Origin: Glossina fuscipes
Lineage: Eukaryota; Arthropoda; Insecta; Diptera; Glossinidae
NCBI RefSeq assembly: GCF_014805625.2
Contig: NW_023998456.1
Location: forward strand, 556,061 to 620,060
Reading direction: 5' to 3'
DNA: 64,000 nucleotides
The stretch's first letter is position 1; each line of letters opens with the position of its first letter. The notes below the pieces were generated by a model. That model worked only from the letters and a program-made list of their open reading frames with translations. It was not told where the DNA came from and made no database searches. Position numbers and translations under genes: made by a program. This document shows positions 13,085 to 24,700 of the stretch, piece after piece.

Positions 13085-13790
13085 AGTCGAGCGACTAGTT
13101 CACGGTTACTGTCTTCTTGACCGTCGCGCTAATCATATAACGTTTCAATTTCAATGAATAGACTTTTGGAACGTAGTGCTTTCATGTCGCTGGGTCTAAA
13201 GTTGATGGCCTGATGACGTAATGACTTTAAATAACACTTTCTTTCTTCTTCTTTAACTTTAAGACGTTTTAATACGACGGGTACAGCGACGGCGGGATTT
13301 TTCTTCAATCCTTGTATGATTTCGCTCGCCTTATCGCCATAGATACAGTAAATGGCTCTTTGATGTATGGTCTGCGACGTACCTCCTAAATAAACATCGA
13401 CGCCAAATCTTCGGAAGACATGCGTGACATTTCCTTTTGCCCGCCCTCCAACACCCTCACAGTAGCACTCTTCATTTCGACAACCACATCCAGTTCAAAC
13501 CGTTCATCTTTCTTTCTGTAGGTGGTTTCCTCCCGTGCGTTTTACGGGAGGCAACAAAAGTTGAGTGCTCACTCGCCCAAGTGGGGAGAAGAAAAGAAAC
13601 CCACTTCGCGACGCAGAGCTGGGCACTTTATCGGGGTAGTGGAATAGGGGAGTGCGCAATAAGAGGCTCCCAAACACTTGCACGAAACCAAACCAATTTC
13701 TTGAGTATGATCATTTGCTTGTAAACTTTTCTGGTGATCGTCTACGTTGCCACCAGTTGTGTTGTTCGCTTTCGAACTGCTGTTATTTGG
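13085..13790 (-). pseudogene. Sin3A: Sin3A pseudogene fragment (Sin3 corepressor, HDAC-interaction region)
   Basis: On the minus strand the sequence reads through the part of the Sin3 transcriptional corepressor that follows the PAH3 domain and contacts histone deacetylase. Blocks in protein order: QEIGL...LGASYCALP (from 13703), [77 protein letters not shown] and ALRSKSLF, ending IETLYD. The order and spacing follow Drosophila Sin3A. It is broken: an in-frame stop at 13569-13571, another about 30 bases on, a frameshift between MSRMSSEDL and LGGTS, loss of some 17 codons after LKVKEEE (the WREAQ..FNK..WREQNEKY segment), and a TAG at 13129-13131. No GT-AG introns interrupt it, which suggests a retrocopy, but I cannot see a poly-A tail, so a decayed genomic duplication is also possible. 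Upstream of 13703 the Asn/Ser-rich frame (GGNVDDHQ) is probably still the Sin3A linker. Confidence 0.88.
13529..13551. other. 8 bp perfect hairpin inside the Sin3A relic
   Basis: CCTCCCGT and ACGGGAGG pair perfectly around a 7-base loop. It lies inside the pseudogene where the coding frame has decayed, so it is most likely a mutational by-product. Confidence 0.5.
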
Positions 13791-14494
13791 GCTATTGGGC
13801 CTCTGCTGAAGAAATATTCTTAGACAAGGGCTGCTCAAGCTTATTAAGATAATATAATATAGACTTTTCTAAGATGTCCGATAAATATATCTATTGATTA
13901 CCCAATGGTAGGAGTCGTCTCCTGTCACCTCTAGCAGTTACTTAAAATAAAAGTTAATTGCTCTCCGCATAGTTTACATAAATTAACAAACCAATGATTT
14001 GCGCCATTATGAGGGAACTCCTACTGCGTGGGAATTTGCTAAAGAATTGATTTAACTTCACTTTGTCGTGCACCCTAAAACCACAGTAAATAAGTTTGAA
14101 TTTATTTTCTCATTACAAATTATTATTATTATAATCAATATTGTGTTATTGCTTTTATTTTTTATTATTATCGTAACTTTACTGATAATGTTAATATTTA
14201 TGTTGTTATTAATCTTGTTGTTGTATTGTCGTCGATATTGTTGTTAATGTTAGCCGGCAAGAAAATACTAATCAAGAAATGAAAGCGATTTGGAAAAGTA
14301 AAAAAAAAAAGAAATCACTTAAAATGCTTAAGGAGAACAATTAACGATCGAGAGTAAATTATTGACTAACTGCACTTTCGAGGCTGATGGTCATTAAAAT
14401 TTGTTAAAAACGATTTTCACACCTAAAGCAGAATCATTACGACAAAACAACTGCCTCCTCCTACAAATAGTAAAACATAGACCTACATAGATAG

Positions 14495-14498
<4 letters not shown>

Positions 14499-14542
<44 letters not shown>

Positions 14543-14569
14543 GAATGTGTGTGTGTGTGTGTATGTGTG
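14499..14569. repeat. (TA)n followed by (TG)n microsatellite
   Basis: About 20 TA dinucleotides (14499-14541) followed by about 12 TG dinucleotides (14545-14569). Confidence 0.95.
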
Positions 14570-14725
14570 CGCCTACAATTTTCTACAATATTGGCGCAAT
14601 TGCTTGTTGGCTGAGTAACCACCAACTTACTCTGACTTGTGACTTTTGTTGTCCGCGAGGCATTATTATAAACTTTTGTTCCGCATTTGTTATGGTAGAC
14701 GATAATTTAGCCGCAATTACTCAGT

Positions 14726-14756
14726 TTTGTTGTTTTGTTCTTCGTTTCAGGTGAGT
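14726..14756 (+). promoter_or_regulatory. Candidate recursive (ratchet) splice site
   Basis: A T-rich tract runs into TTCGTTTCAG at 14741-14750 and is followed at once by GTGAGT at 14751-14756. A 3' splice site placed directly against a 5' splice site, with no exon between, is the form of recursive splice sites known from long introns of Drosophila. If real, it means this part of the window is inside a long intron of a plus-strand gene. The upstream pyrimidine tract is good though interrupted by G. The alternative is a chance match or an ordinary donor. No transcript evidence is available here. Confidence 0.4.
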
Positions 14757-15101
14757 AGTGCAGCGTTTGCTTGCGCGCATTCCATTATTTGCTAAAACTC
14801 CCATAAATAATTATACAAATATGTTTGTTTGTAAACTGTTTCTGCTAATGTTATATGTAGTATAAACGACGGAAAGCGACTACACAAAAAAAAAAAATAA
14901 ATAAATAAAACACCAAAACTAAAAACAATGTTTATGTTTATATTTATGTTTAATGTGCGCTTATGCAAGTGTTTTTGAAAATAATTCATGGGTGATTTTT
15001 TCTTTTTCGGTCTCCTGTATGCCTCCTTGGAAAATATTGCAACACAAAAAAAAAAGAAAGAAAGAATAATAATAAAAGAAAAAATAAAGCGGTACATACG
15101 T

Positions 15102-15142
15102 ACGTACACACAGCCACACACATACGCACACACACACACACA
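15102..15142. repeat. CA-rich microsatellite
   Basis: Imperfect (CA)n with CACATACG interruptions; it causes Cys/Val-rich spurious frames on the minus strand. Confidence 0.85.
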
Positions 15143-15396
15143 GGCATACGTGATGATAAATATCTTTTAGGGACCGGCACACAATACTTGTTGACCAATT
15201 ATTAATGCATCTCTTGAAAAGTAGGTGGAGTTATGTTTCGAGCGTATTGTGATTCACAGTTGATTTCTTATAAGTCGAGAGTTCAGCATTCAGCATAATG
15301 CTGCCGGGTTACAAGCATAAGAACAAATTTAAGTACAAAAATGAAACAACAACAACAGCAACAGACACAAGAGCTATCTAAAAAAAAAAAAAACAC

Positions 15397-15403
<7 letters not shown>

Positions 15404-15444
<41 letters not shown>
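15404..15444. repeat. (CA)n microsatellite
   Basis: About 20 CA dinucleotides, preceded by a 14-base A run and an ACACATACATACA lead-in. Confidence 0.95.
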
Positions 15445-15447
<3 letters not shown>

Positions 15448-15719
15448 TACACATGCATACTTCAGAACAATTTATGGTTAAGCAATGATGGCCCAAAAAC
15501 TGCATATAGATATAATATGAAACGAAAGGACCGGATCGCCTCTCATCATGCTTAGCTTCCGAAAAAAAGCAAAAAAATAACGAACAAGACAACATGTGCT
15601 TATGTCATAAAAATTTCGACTGTTGAAGCAATAAAAATATATTGGTTGCATGCTCAGTAACATTAACAACAAAAGCAAATAAAATAGAAGGCAGTAAGAA
15701 GGCCACTCCATTCATTTGA

Positions 15720-17750
15720 AACCGAATCGTGGATACCTCTTACTGCTACTTAGGAGTACAAAAACATTTTCGGCTGCACTACTAATAAATGTGTCAGCCA
15801 AATTTGATGTCGTTTGCTCCTATTAAAGGTGAGTTTTAAATAGAAATACGACCACTGTTAGGTAAGTGAGATGACACGAAGCTGTTCTATCCTCCAGTTG
15901 ATAAGAGGAACTTGATGATTTCACCGTAAAGTTTGCCATTTCATGTTTGGCGTCACTATGCTATGTAACTCTATGTATGTTTATAACGAAGAAGGTAAGG
16001 TATTGTGGCTTTTTGTAGGTCGCCTAAAAATTGTAATTATATCGTAAGTGCTTTTGAGCAATTTTCAACAAATTTCGAGATTAAGTCAACGACAGTCAGT
16101 AGGTCAACTTCGGCCGAAGAGCTTCTTCGTAAATAATTTCACTCGTTAACACTTATTTCAATGCGTAAGGAAATCGTTCGATAACTTTTTCAAATTTTCG
16201 ACAAAGACCAAGCGAACGTGCAGTGTGATCCATGGATGGGATCGTGATCGCCTTCGCTTGAAACACTTTTTTTCTACATCCGACAAAGAATATGTCAGCA
16301 CATCTCAGCTTAGCTTGCCTTACGAAGAATTGCCACGGCCAGTGATCTTCAGATGGTTTTTAATATTTTGGACAACGCATAGAACGCAAACTACTTCGAT
16401 TCACTAACATCTGCTTCATATCGTAAAATACTGAACGATAGTATTTTATGTTTTTCCTTGAGGATGACTTAAACGATATCTTGCTTCGAATCGTCAGATA
16501 TTTCATCAACTTGTGAACGCTTATCTTGATTCGTGAAGAGCTCGACTGGTCCAATGATTTTCTTAAAAATTTCCATCAACACGGATGCATTAAATTACTT
16601 TGTCTCGTCATAATCGATATTAACTTGACGACAGTGCGCAGGTCATCGAAACGCGACTTGTGAGCGTTTCTTCTTCGACTTCTGATAGCTAACTACTCGA
16701 CTCCACCATTCAAAGTCGCTCATTATCTCATTAGACGTCTGCTACCGCAGAAAGACACGATAACGAAATATTGCCTCGCGATCTATCATCCAATTTAAAG
16801 TTTTTGGAACCTGACTAGGTCAAATGGATTATTATATCATTGACATTTATCGGTGAAAAAGTCGTTGGAGTGCGCATGAGTTGCATTGATTACTTGGAGG
16901 TTGAAGTGCCAGAGCTTAAAAATCTTGCCCCAAGTCGTTTTTGTAAGTCTTCTTAGATAAGTCGAATGCAAGAAAAGTCCTTCAAATCACTTCGTATCAG
17001 ACGATCGCCTCTGCTTTCCAAAAAATTGTCATATGTGAACGTCATAGAACGGTCAATATTAATTCAAATGACATAATTCAATTACGGAAATTCTCTAGAT
17101 CCGACCGAGTCATTCTTCACTCAGACATTACGTTCTGCAGGATTTCGGAACAAACAATTAAATGTTCCAGAATTCGAAATATACAAATCATATAACGTCT
17201 GATTATAAAATCCTATCATTTATTTTTGTTTTTGTTTTTGAAGAATTAAAAGTGTGGAGAGAGATTTCCAAAGCCGAAAAAGACAAAGCTACACCCATTT
17301 GGGGAAATGAATTCTTTACAGAGAAAACGATATAAAGATTAGGGTTGAGGTGTGGAAAAACGCACCGAGTGTCAGAGAGAGAGAGAGAATGTGATGCAAA
17401 ACTAAAAAAGTCAGTTTCAGAATCCAAACATTTTTATTGGAGAGTAATTATCGGGGCAATATAGTAAATTAGAATTTTCTGTGGCTTTTTTGATATATTT
17501 CCATCCCTACACAGTTATCCATCTCAAAATTTGCTCACAAGAGAACAAGGGGACATCTAATCGGAACAAGACACTGATCAATAAATTTCTTTGTACGCAA
17601 TATTTGTATAATAATTTGTACATGATTTCTGATCTACGTTTCTAGAGCGTCCTAAAAAACACAAACAGGAAGCAATCATATATCACGAGCATCGAAATAT
17701 CACGAGCATCGTAATTGAATCTTTCTCTCGCTTTTTTTATTCCTTGATTG
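15720..17750. other. Decayed DNA, possible ancient direct repeat
   Basis: No gene is recognised. The segments near 16082 and 16619 share a TTAA-GTC-ACGACAGT...AGGTCA pattern followed by a TTCTTCG-containing stretch, which suggests an old direct repeat about 540 bp apart. Open frames here are short and look random. Confidence 0.35.
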
Positions 17751-17755
17751 TCATG

Positions 17756-17960
17756 ATTGTGCTTCAGCTACTTTAAAGTCTACTTTCAAGCAGTAATAGC
17801 GTCTACGACCTTCTATTTCGTCTGCCTCGTCCGCCGCCATAGCCACTATCCCGACTACATTTGTTATTTCCTCTAGTCGTTCCGCAGCGGCCGCCTTTAA
17901 AGAAACCGCGACCTTGTTCCTTCTAAGGGCGTGGGTTCGAAGCTCACTTCTGACGTTGTA
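17756..17960 (-). pseudogene. Possible relic of an RGG-box protein C-terminus
   Basis: On the minus strand one frame reads GRGFFKGGRCGTTRG, then SRDSGYGGGRGRRNRRS and a TAG stop. This has the look of an Arg/Gly-rich RNA-binding tail with a few G-to-C decays. Just upstream, sense continues only if the frame is shifted (a SEVSFEPTPLEG stretch), and no intact exon can be built. A different frame is open for 92 residues (17751-18029) but looks random. I cannot name the parent gene. The local base composition is more GC-rich than its surroundings. It may be a processed pseudogene like the Sin3A relic 4 kb away. Confidence 0.35.
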
Positions 17961-18029
17961 CGTATTTTTTCCGCGCACCCGTAAGCACTCATGGTTGCGC
18001 TTAAATTGCATGGCAAAGTTCACTTGCAA

Positions 18030-19240
18030 GCCATAATGGTGGCTGTCTATTCCTGTTATACAATTTTTGCAAGATCTTTGATGGACCGTTTTCCACTGTT
18101 CAGTGAGATCCGTATTTCAAGCTTTTAGCGAGTTGCAAATATAGACGGCACGACAACAAGACTCTATCGACTCAAAAAATTTCAAGTTGATCAAGAATAT
18201 TTTCCATGAAATCTCTCTTTCTCTAGAGAATTGAAAAAGCGAACCACATATGGTACCGTTTTATGTACTCCGAACACTGCACACTGATCTAAGATATTTT
18301 TTACACGATCTCAGACGGACCGTTCTCGAAGTTTCCAAAAGCGCAACCAACGCTTTATGGACCAAAAACATCACTCTGAAGATCAAGAAGCAGCTCCAGG
18401 AGTTCTAAGGAACATATTTAAGTGATGGATAAAATAATTCTTAAGTAGTTGGTATAAAACTTGAGAATTCCCCTCGGGCGAATAACCTCAAACAGTTTAG
18501 TGCTAATGCGGTCACATCAAAGACTCGATGAGGACTAAGAGTTTCGAGATGGCCTTGAAGGTTAATTTCCGTGCTAAACACTTGTCATCATATTGAAACT
18601 TTTTTAAGTTATTTTATATTTTTTGGTCTTTTTTTTTTTGGATTATAATCAAATATGTCAGGAGATCGTCACTTTTTGACTTTTTTAAATCGCGTCCTTA
18701 CGATTAAAACGTGCACAAGCTGTGAGTATTCTATTGCAAATTTTTATGACAGAAATCTTCTAACTGTACAAAATTAGACCGACGGCCCGGAAAATATGAG
18801 TAAATTTTGACTTTTTACTGAAGACGTTTTATATCTTAGGTGAGGATCGCTTTTAGATAATGCAAACGGAATAATAAAGTTAATATGCCGTTCTGTTTAA
18901 ATGGCGAACATAAAAACTCCTTTATAAATGCTATTCGAGGTGGTTAAACGGTCTAGAATGATTGAATGATCGAACTAATGATTGTATGGGGAGCCAGTCA
19001 AGTAGATTGATTTGTGGGCTTTTTTTTCTCTCTCTTGTTAACTTGAAGTTAACTTGAAACTTAAAACAATGATATAAGGAAAGTGGACCACAGAATACTA
19101 TGACCGTGGAATTCTTTAAATGCAAAAAAAAAAAAAAAAAAAAAATATGATGTACGAGTGTGCATAACGAAATGCATACCAATGTGTGCGAGTTTTGTCT
19201 ATTCTGCTCAATCTTCCTTCGCAAGGCGAATGGCGCAATA
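18030..19240. other. Decayed DNA without a recognisable gene
   Basis: No domain, RNA gene or transposon relic was recognised. A 25-base A run lies at about 19122-19145. Confidence 0.45.
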
Positions 19241-20041
19241 TTAACGAGAACCTCAACGTAACCTAATCATCGCTACAAACAGAATTTCTTCAGCATATTA
19301 CCGCTATTATGGTCATGCGATGGCCCGTTTAGAGGTTTTTGCAAAAATTTTCTTCACTTCTTACTATGTATAGCGCATAGCATATGCTTAGCACTACTCC
19401 TGCTTTGCAGTTTTTCTCTTTTGCTTTTTGTAACCAAATGTATTAAGTAATAGTAAGATTGATGTGCGTCTTCAGTTGAAATACGTTTACGTATGTGGAT
19501 GTGATTGTCTTGTTTTCTTCTTCGATTTTTTTTTTTTTCATTTTCTGCTTTTTAATGTTTAGGATTTGTATACCATTTTCAATAATCCTTACAAGTCACG
19601 ACAACAAAATTGGCTTTTTGTTGTTAAAGACTTATGTGTACTTGCATATATGTACATTCATATACACACACACAAACACACTTATATATATATATACAAG
19701 CATAAAGATACATGTGAATATAAATATATATATGAAAATACACAGAATTCTATGTATTTATATATGGACCATAAGTTGTTGTTGTTGTTGTTGCACTATT
19801 GTCAGTCATTATTGTTGAATGACTTGTGTTCGCTTTTTGGTCGATTTTGCTGGCGAGGCCGTTTTACTTGGCGATGGCTCGCTAGCTGGACGTGTTCAAT
19901 TCTGCATTGTGTCTGTTATAAAAATTCCTGAACGTTTCATTATATTGTAAAAAAATCTTGATCACAATTTACACAAAAAAATGGGAAAAAAAATAAATAC
20001 ATAAATGAAGAGAGGAGTGTAAGCGAGACCTTATGTGTCTA

Positions 20042-20098
20042 CGTATGTCTGACCAGCCATCCATCCGTCCATCCATCCATCCGTCCATCTATCTATTC
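20042..20098. repeat. (CCAT/CCGT)n tetranucleotide repeat
   Basis: Repeated CCATCCGT and CTAT units; it gives a Pro-Ser-Ile spurious frame on plus. Confidence 0.85.
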
Positions 20099-20118
20099 GT
20101 CGAACTGATTCACATTCA

Positions 20119-20159
<41 letters not shown>
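20119..20159. repeat. (TA)n microsatellite
   Basis: About 20 TA dinucleotides with one TG near the start. Confidence 0.95.
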
Positions 20160-20162
<3 letters not shown>

Positions 20163-20707
20163 ATATATGTATACAGATTGTCCAACTATTTAAGGCACAG
20201 AGTTCAATGCAATTCAATCGGCCTGCAAGCACATCACATCGCATACCTTTATGCGAACTCTCATACCACATGCCACACATATGCGCTTATATTCTCTGCT
20301 TATATGCTATACATATTCGTGTGTGCGTTTACCATTTCTTTCGTAAAACGTAAACTGTTTTCCTTTGTTTTTTTTTTTTTTTGTTTTTTATTATTTTCTC
20401 ATAAAAAGAAAACAATGCATCTGTAGTAACCTTAATTTTCTGATGCTTACAGCGTTTATTACGATCATTTAAAGTGCACACCACCAGTGAACGCATCGTG
20501 CTCTTATACGATACGATACGAATGTGATTGTAGGTTATTGATGGTGGTAGTGCAACAATTTAAAGTTGTGTAAGCGCGTGTAAAAGACCCCTTTTGTTAT
20601 TTACCGATCGAAATCATCAATTTAACCGAACGTACTTAGCTAACAGTTTGACTGTTGGTCTATCTATCGGTCTGTCGATTTGACTTGTCTGCTTGTTTGA
20701 TTATGTT

Positions 20708-20732
20708 TGCCTGCCTGCCTGCCTGCCTGCCT
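20708..20732. repeat. (TGCC)n tetranucleotide repeat
   Basis: Six consecutive TGCC units. Confidence 0.95.
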
Positions 20733-21899
20733 CGCTGTTCGTTCGTTGCCCGACTATTGTTGCCAGCTATCGGTTTCTCTGGTTTGTCTGGTTTGCTATA
20801 GTGGGTTGATGAATTTTTCATTTCAGTATCTGTTTGTTTTCTACTCCCGAATATCCTCTTCTCCTATCAATTTTCTATCAATATATCATCTGTTCATTTG
20901 CATTTATTACATGCTAAAATTGTGCAGAGGTGATTGGGGCAAGGGGGGGCGGGAGGCAAGAAAGAAAGGAAGAAAACAGTTTTGTTGTTATTCATTGTCG
21001 TTGTCGTTGTTGTTGTTGTTTTTGTTTTTGTTGTTGGTGTTTTATTAAACTTAGTTTGTTGTGTTTGGTTTGCTTTCTATCAATCTCACGAACTATTACA
21101 TGGAAGGTTAAAGTTTGTGAAAATTGATTTTGGTTATATGGCTTTCTTGGCTTTAACAACAGCAACAGCAACAGCAACAATAAAAAAAGGAATAAACAAC
21201 AAAGAAAGAAAGAAAGAAAAAGAAAGAAAGAATGAATTGAAAAATTTTAACTTTAAAATGCTTTTCTTTGTTGGTTTTTTTCCCCATTTTTTTTTTTTTT
21301 TTTTATTTATTTCGGTCTTTTTTTTTCCAGCCGGCGGCGCGTAATGTCTATAACTTATTCTTATTTTTTTTTTTTACTTTTTTTTTTGCGTTTTTTTCTC
21401 TTTTATTTAGATCTCTTGTGTTGTTATTTGTGTCTTAATTGGACATTTTAATGAGATTTTCTCTTTTCAGTCTTTATTTTGCATTTGTTTTGTACTTTTT
21501 GTTACTTTTTTTGTTTTCTATTTTTTTTTTTTTAATTTTTTTTGTTTTTATATTTTTTGTTTTTTCCTCCGAATGTTGGCGACTGATTTTCAATGAACAT
21601 GACTGTTTAGGCGTTTTGCGATAACAATTTACATGCTTTTTTTATGTATTTTCTTTCTGCTGACTTGTTAGTCAGTCAGTCAGTTTTTTGTTTATTAGCA
21701 TAATGGAAAATTATTTTTTGGAAAAATAAATTAAAAACCTAAAAATGGTTTTAATGATATTTATTGCTGTTTATGACAAGAGACCACTGATGCGATAACT
21801 TGGCACAACTTTAAACAACTAAGAAAATATAACATTTTTTTTTTTTTCCTTTTTGCTCTTTGAAGCGAATTTACAGGCCCACTATCTAAGATAAATAGA

Positions 21900-23370
21900 T
21901 AAAAATCGTTCTACTTCTAAATCAAAATCGCACAAAATCTATCACAACTGAAGCAAAATCATTCTAGTCTTCCTAGCACATAAAAAAAATCATTTTTGAA
22001 TTTGAAATTTTAAAATGGATTTAGCTACAACTAGCTGTCAGTCTGTGTCAGCCCATACATTACATCTTTAGGACAAGCACATATTTGAGGGAAAATCCAA
22101 TCAATTTGTTTATAAGCTCTTGAAATACTTCTCAACCGTGCATTTAAAAATACTTTGCTACTTTGGTGCATCGATGTTCGTGACGCAAAACTTCATGCAC
22201 CCGAATATGCTCAGAAAATACAAGACAATCCTTATTGATGGCTAAAGAGGAGGAATTACTTAACACAACATAAAGAATCGGAAGAAGTGTTTTATTTTTA
22301 TTCTTTTGCAATCAAATCCTAATTACAAGCTTATATTTTTGTGCCGTAAGCGCATGCTTACATTACAAGCAATTTCCTTATGGAGAAATTTGGTTTGTTC
22401 CAACTCGAGTTCTTGGCATTGAATAATCGCTTATTGCGGCTTTGTGTTTACCACAAATGCAAGATATGCTTGCAAGAGGAAATCACGTAATTTATTTTTC
22501 GCATAAAACTCTAATATTGGAATAGCATAGGGTCTGAATCATGCATTTAAACTCTTTCGGATAAAAATGAGGAATTTTCCTTGAAATCATATTCTTCTCC
22601 TTTAAGAAGGACCTAAAATTAATTTTACTTTTCCTCCGTTTTTCTCGGTCCCGGCAGAAAAATCGAAAAATACGTCTAAGAAAATTATCTTTAGATGATT
22701 GATTGATTCCTTGGGACGACCGCACGACAATCTATTAACTGTCTTATCAAGCATTTGGTCCACCGAGAGCATGGCTTTAAATGTTTTTTTGTCCCTTGAG
22801 AGTATACTTATGATCAGTGCAACCCTATTTCCTATCGAAGTTTGAGTTGGTGATCGTAAAACCAATCTTAGAACAATATTTGCTTATAAATTCCTTACGA
22901 AGAATAATAGACGAAATGAGGATTTCTCCGTTATATGTCGCACGAACAAGACCATGATGGTTGAAATTCACGCTATGAATGCACTCTTGAACCAATTGTG
23001 TAACATTTCATCCTAAAAACTTTTAAATTTTGTCAATGTATTTATTATTCTGCTTACAAGTCAATCAAAAGGACTTCCTTTGAAAGTTTCATGCAATCTC
23101 TGTACACAATTGGCTCAGTTAGTTTGCAGCAAATTCTTAGTACATTTCTCAGTGCGTCTTTATCGCATGTAAAAATTAGCTTTTATGGGTTTTTCCAAGA
23201 GATGGCAAGATTTTAAAACGATGTTTATGTGGAATTGGTTTGCTATCGTCTATCAAGTTTCAAACCGCACTATAACACGCTGTTTAAATGTATATATTGT
23301 TACTCTTGAAAATGACAAAATTCGTGCCTAATAAAGAACTTTTGATTATTTTCATATTCTGCTCCTTTAA
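21900..23370. other. Decayed DNA without a recognisable gene
   Basis: Minus-strand open frames of 77 and 87 residues at 22492-22865 overlap each other in different frames and match nothing I know. No repeat family was recognised. Confidence 0.45.
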
Positions 23371-23378
23371 TAAATATT

Positions 23379-24010
23379 AGGTGTGCTAATAAATTCTCTT
23401 GGTTCTTCGATAAAATTCAAATTTATTTAAAGCACACTGGATACAAAGATTAATAACCGCTATATTCAGCTTCACGCGCGGTAGAAATCTTATGGTGTTG
23501 ACACAAAATAGTCGTCGACTGTTCGTACACTCTAAACTTTGCAGAACAACTAATCCGCTTACCAGTCTTAATCGGATGGCGTCGGGTTTGGAGGACTTGC
23601 GGTCATGCAAAGATATTCCCAGGCAAAGTTGACGAACTGGGTTCGAGATCTGGGTCTAATGGGCTGCATTTGCTGGAGACGAATGGATGTACGCAAATTT
23701 TCATCTTTTTGAAGATAAAAGCATTTTCCGCAAATCGATTTTCAACTGTTTAATAGTGTAATACGTTATCACTCCACGACAACTTAATCAATTTCACACC
23801 CGCAGCTAAACTTTTTTTCACTTTAAACCGGTTGAGAAGAGAAAACATAGAGCGCGGTGCTTTCGACGGAAACTCATACATGCCGTGTAAGCCAAAACCA
23901 ATGTCCAAGTAATCAAAATATACCTAAAATTACGGAAAAATTTGACGCCTCAACTACGTTTTACTAAGCAACCAATTTCGGCGGAAAGAATTTATTAGAA
24001 CTTATTAGTA
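23379..24010. mobile_element. Possible decayed TIR element (mariner-like)
   Basis: The left edge reads TTAGGTGTGCTAATAAATTC. The right edge, read in reverse complement from about 24010, gives TAAGTTCTAATAAATTCTTT. The two match at most positions as inverted repeats and resemble mariner ends of the TTAGGTNNGCNNATAAGTT type. The interior, about 580 bp, has no recognisable transposase. The inverted repeats are imperfect and the local DNA is AT-rich, so chance is possible. Confidence 0.35.
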
Positions 24011-24354
24011 ATACGACAACATATTTTCAGATACCTTTAAGAAGAATATTCTTTAAAAGCTGGTAGATTTGATGTTGGCAATCCTGAAGATTATTTAAGA
24101 AAACAACACCTAACACTTGCTAGTTATGTCCGTCTTTCCATAAATTGTTACCATTCTCCATAACATACAGTAAAGTTTACTCTTTGCATAATCTCACAAG
24201 CTGTGCTTTCAATTATACTTAATTCGTCTGCTAACATATCTGTTTGAAGTAAACAAATGGAAAAAGAATGGAAACAACTTCCATAACATTTATATCACAT
24301 TTATATCAACAAAGGTGTATAGGAGACATCGCAGGTATCTACTTATTGGATTGT

Positions 24355-24700
24355 ATTGCAGTGTAGTGGGTGAAGGGGAGCGCAATCGCCCATGCTGCTT
24401 GCTTTCTATGAAGTATTCGCCAAACAGCTGGCATTTGTCTCTGAAATCGGCCGCGCCCTCGCATACGACGTGATTGGACGTTTCCTTCGTCAGCTCGTTG
24501 AATCTGAATGAATTGGTATCCGAGAGGTTTACTATTCATGCAGAAAACAGTTACTTTCGCAGAGACTTTCGCAGTGCCGACATCTGTTAGCTTGACATTG
24601 CCTTACAGTCTGCTTCCCGTGACTTGCTGATTTTCTCCGTGACCATATGCGATGATACCCTCTTGGTATGGCTTTTCCGTGCACCATAGAAAGTTTCCGG
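24355..24700 (-). pseudogene. Broken coding-like island of unknown family
   Basis: On the minus strand a frame from about 24695 reads NFLWCTEKPYQEG, then YGHGENQQVTGSRL, a TAA stop, and in the same frame GNVKLTDVG, KVSAKVTVFC and KPLGY. A second frame then takes over with SFRFNELTKETSNHVV, CEGAADFRDKC and LFGEYFIES. The composition (spaced Cys, Trp, Gly; GC content above the surroundings) and the hand-over between frames are what a decayed exon or retrocopy looks like. I do not recognise the protein family. The stop and frameshift make it non-functional if it ever coded. Confidence 0.4.

Larger units (their letters stand above)
14100..15720. other. Low-complexity AT/TG/poly-A block
   Basis: Dense TTATTATT, TTGTTG, TA, TG and CA tracts and A/T homopolymers, with no transposon relic that I can recognise. 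It contains the candidate recursive splice site at 14750. No coding exon is seen. Similar blocks recur near 19.2-21.9, 32.2-34.9 and 46.2-47.7 kb. Confidence 0.55.
19240..21900. other. Low-complexity AT/GTT/poly-T block
   Basis: Rich in TTGTTG, poly-T, TA, CCAT and TGCC tracts, with no recognised transposon relic. It contains a small GC-richer island at about 19830-19905 with open frames on both strands (see findings). Apart from that no coding exon can be supported; the many short open frames are driven by the simple repeats. Confidence 0.5.

Noticed and set aside
13502..13526. Second recursive-splice-like word (TTTCTTTCTGTAG|GTGGTT)
   Set aside because: The acceptor half is good but GTGGTT is a poor donor, and it lies within the Sin3A relic.
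17930..17950. B-box-like GGGTTCGAAGCTC suggesting a tRNA gene
   Set aside because: No acceptor stem, anticodon arm or A box at the right distance.
23636..23655. B-box-like GGGTTCGAGATC
   Set aside because: No A box or cloverleaf can be formed upstream.
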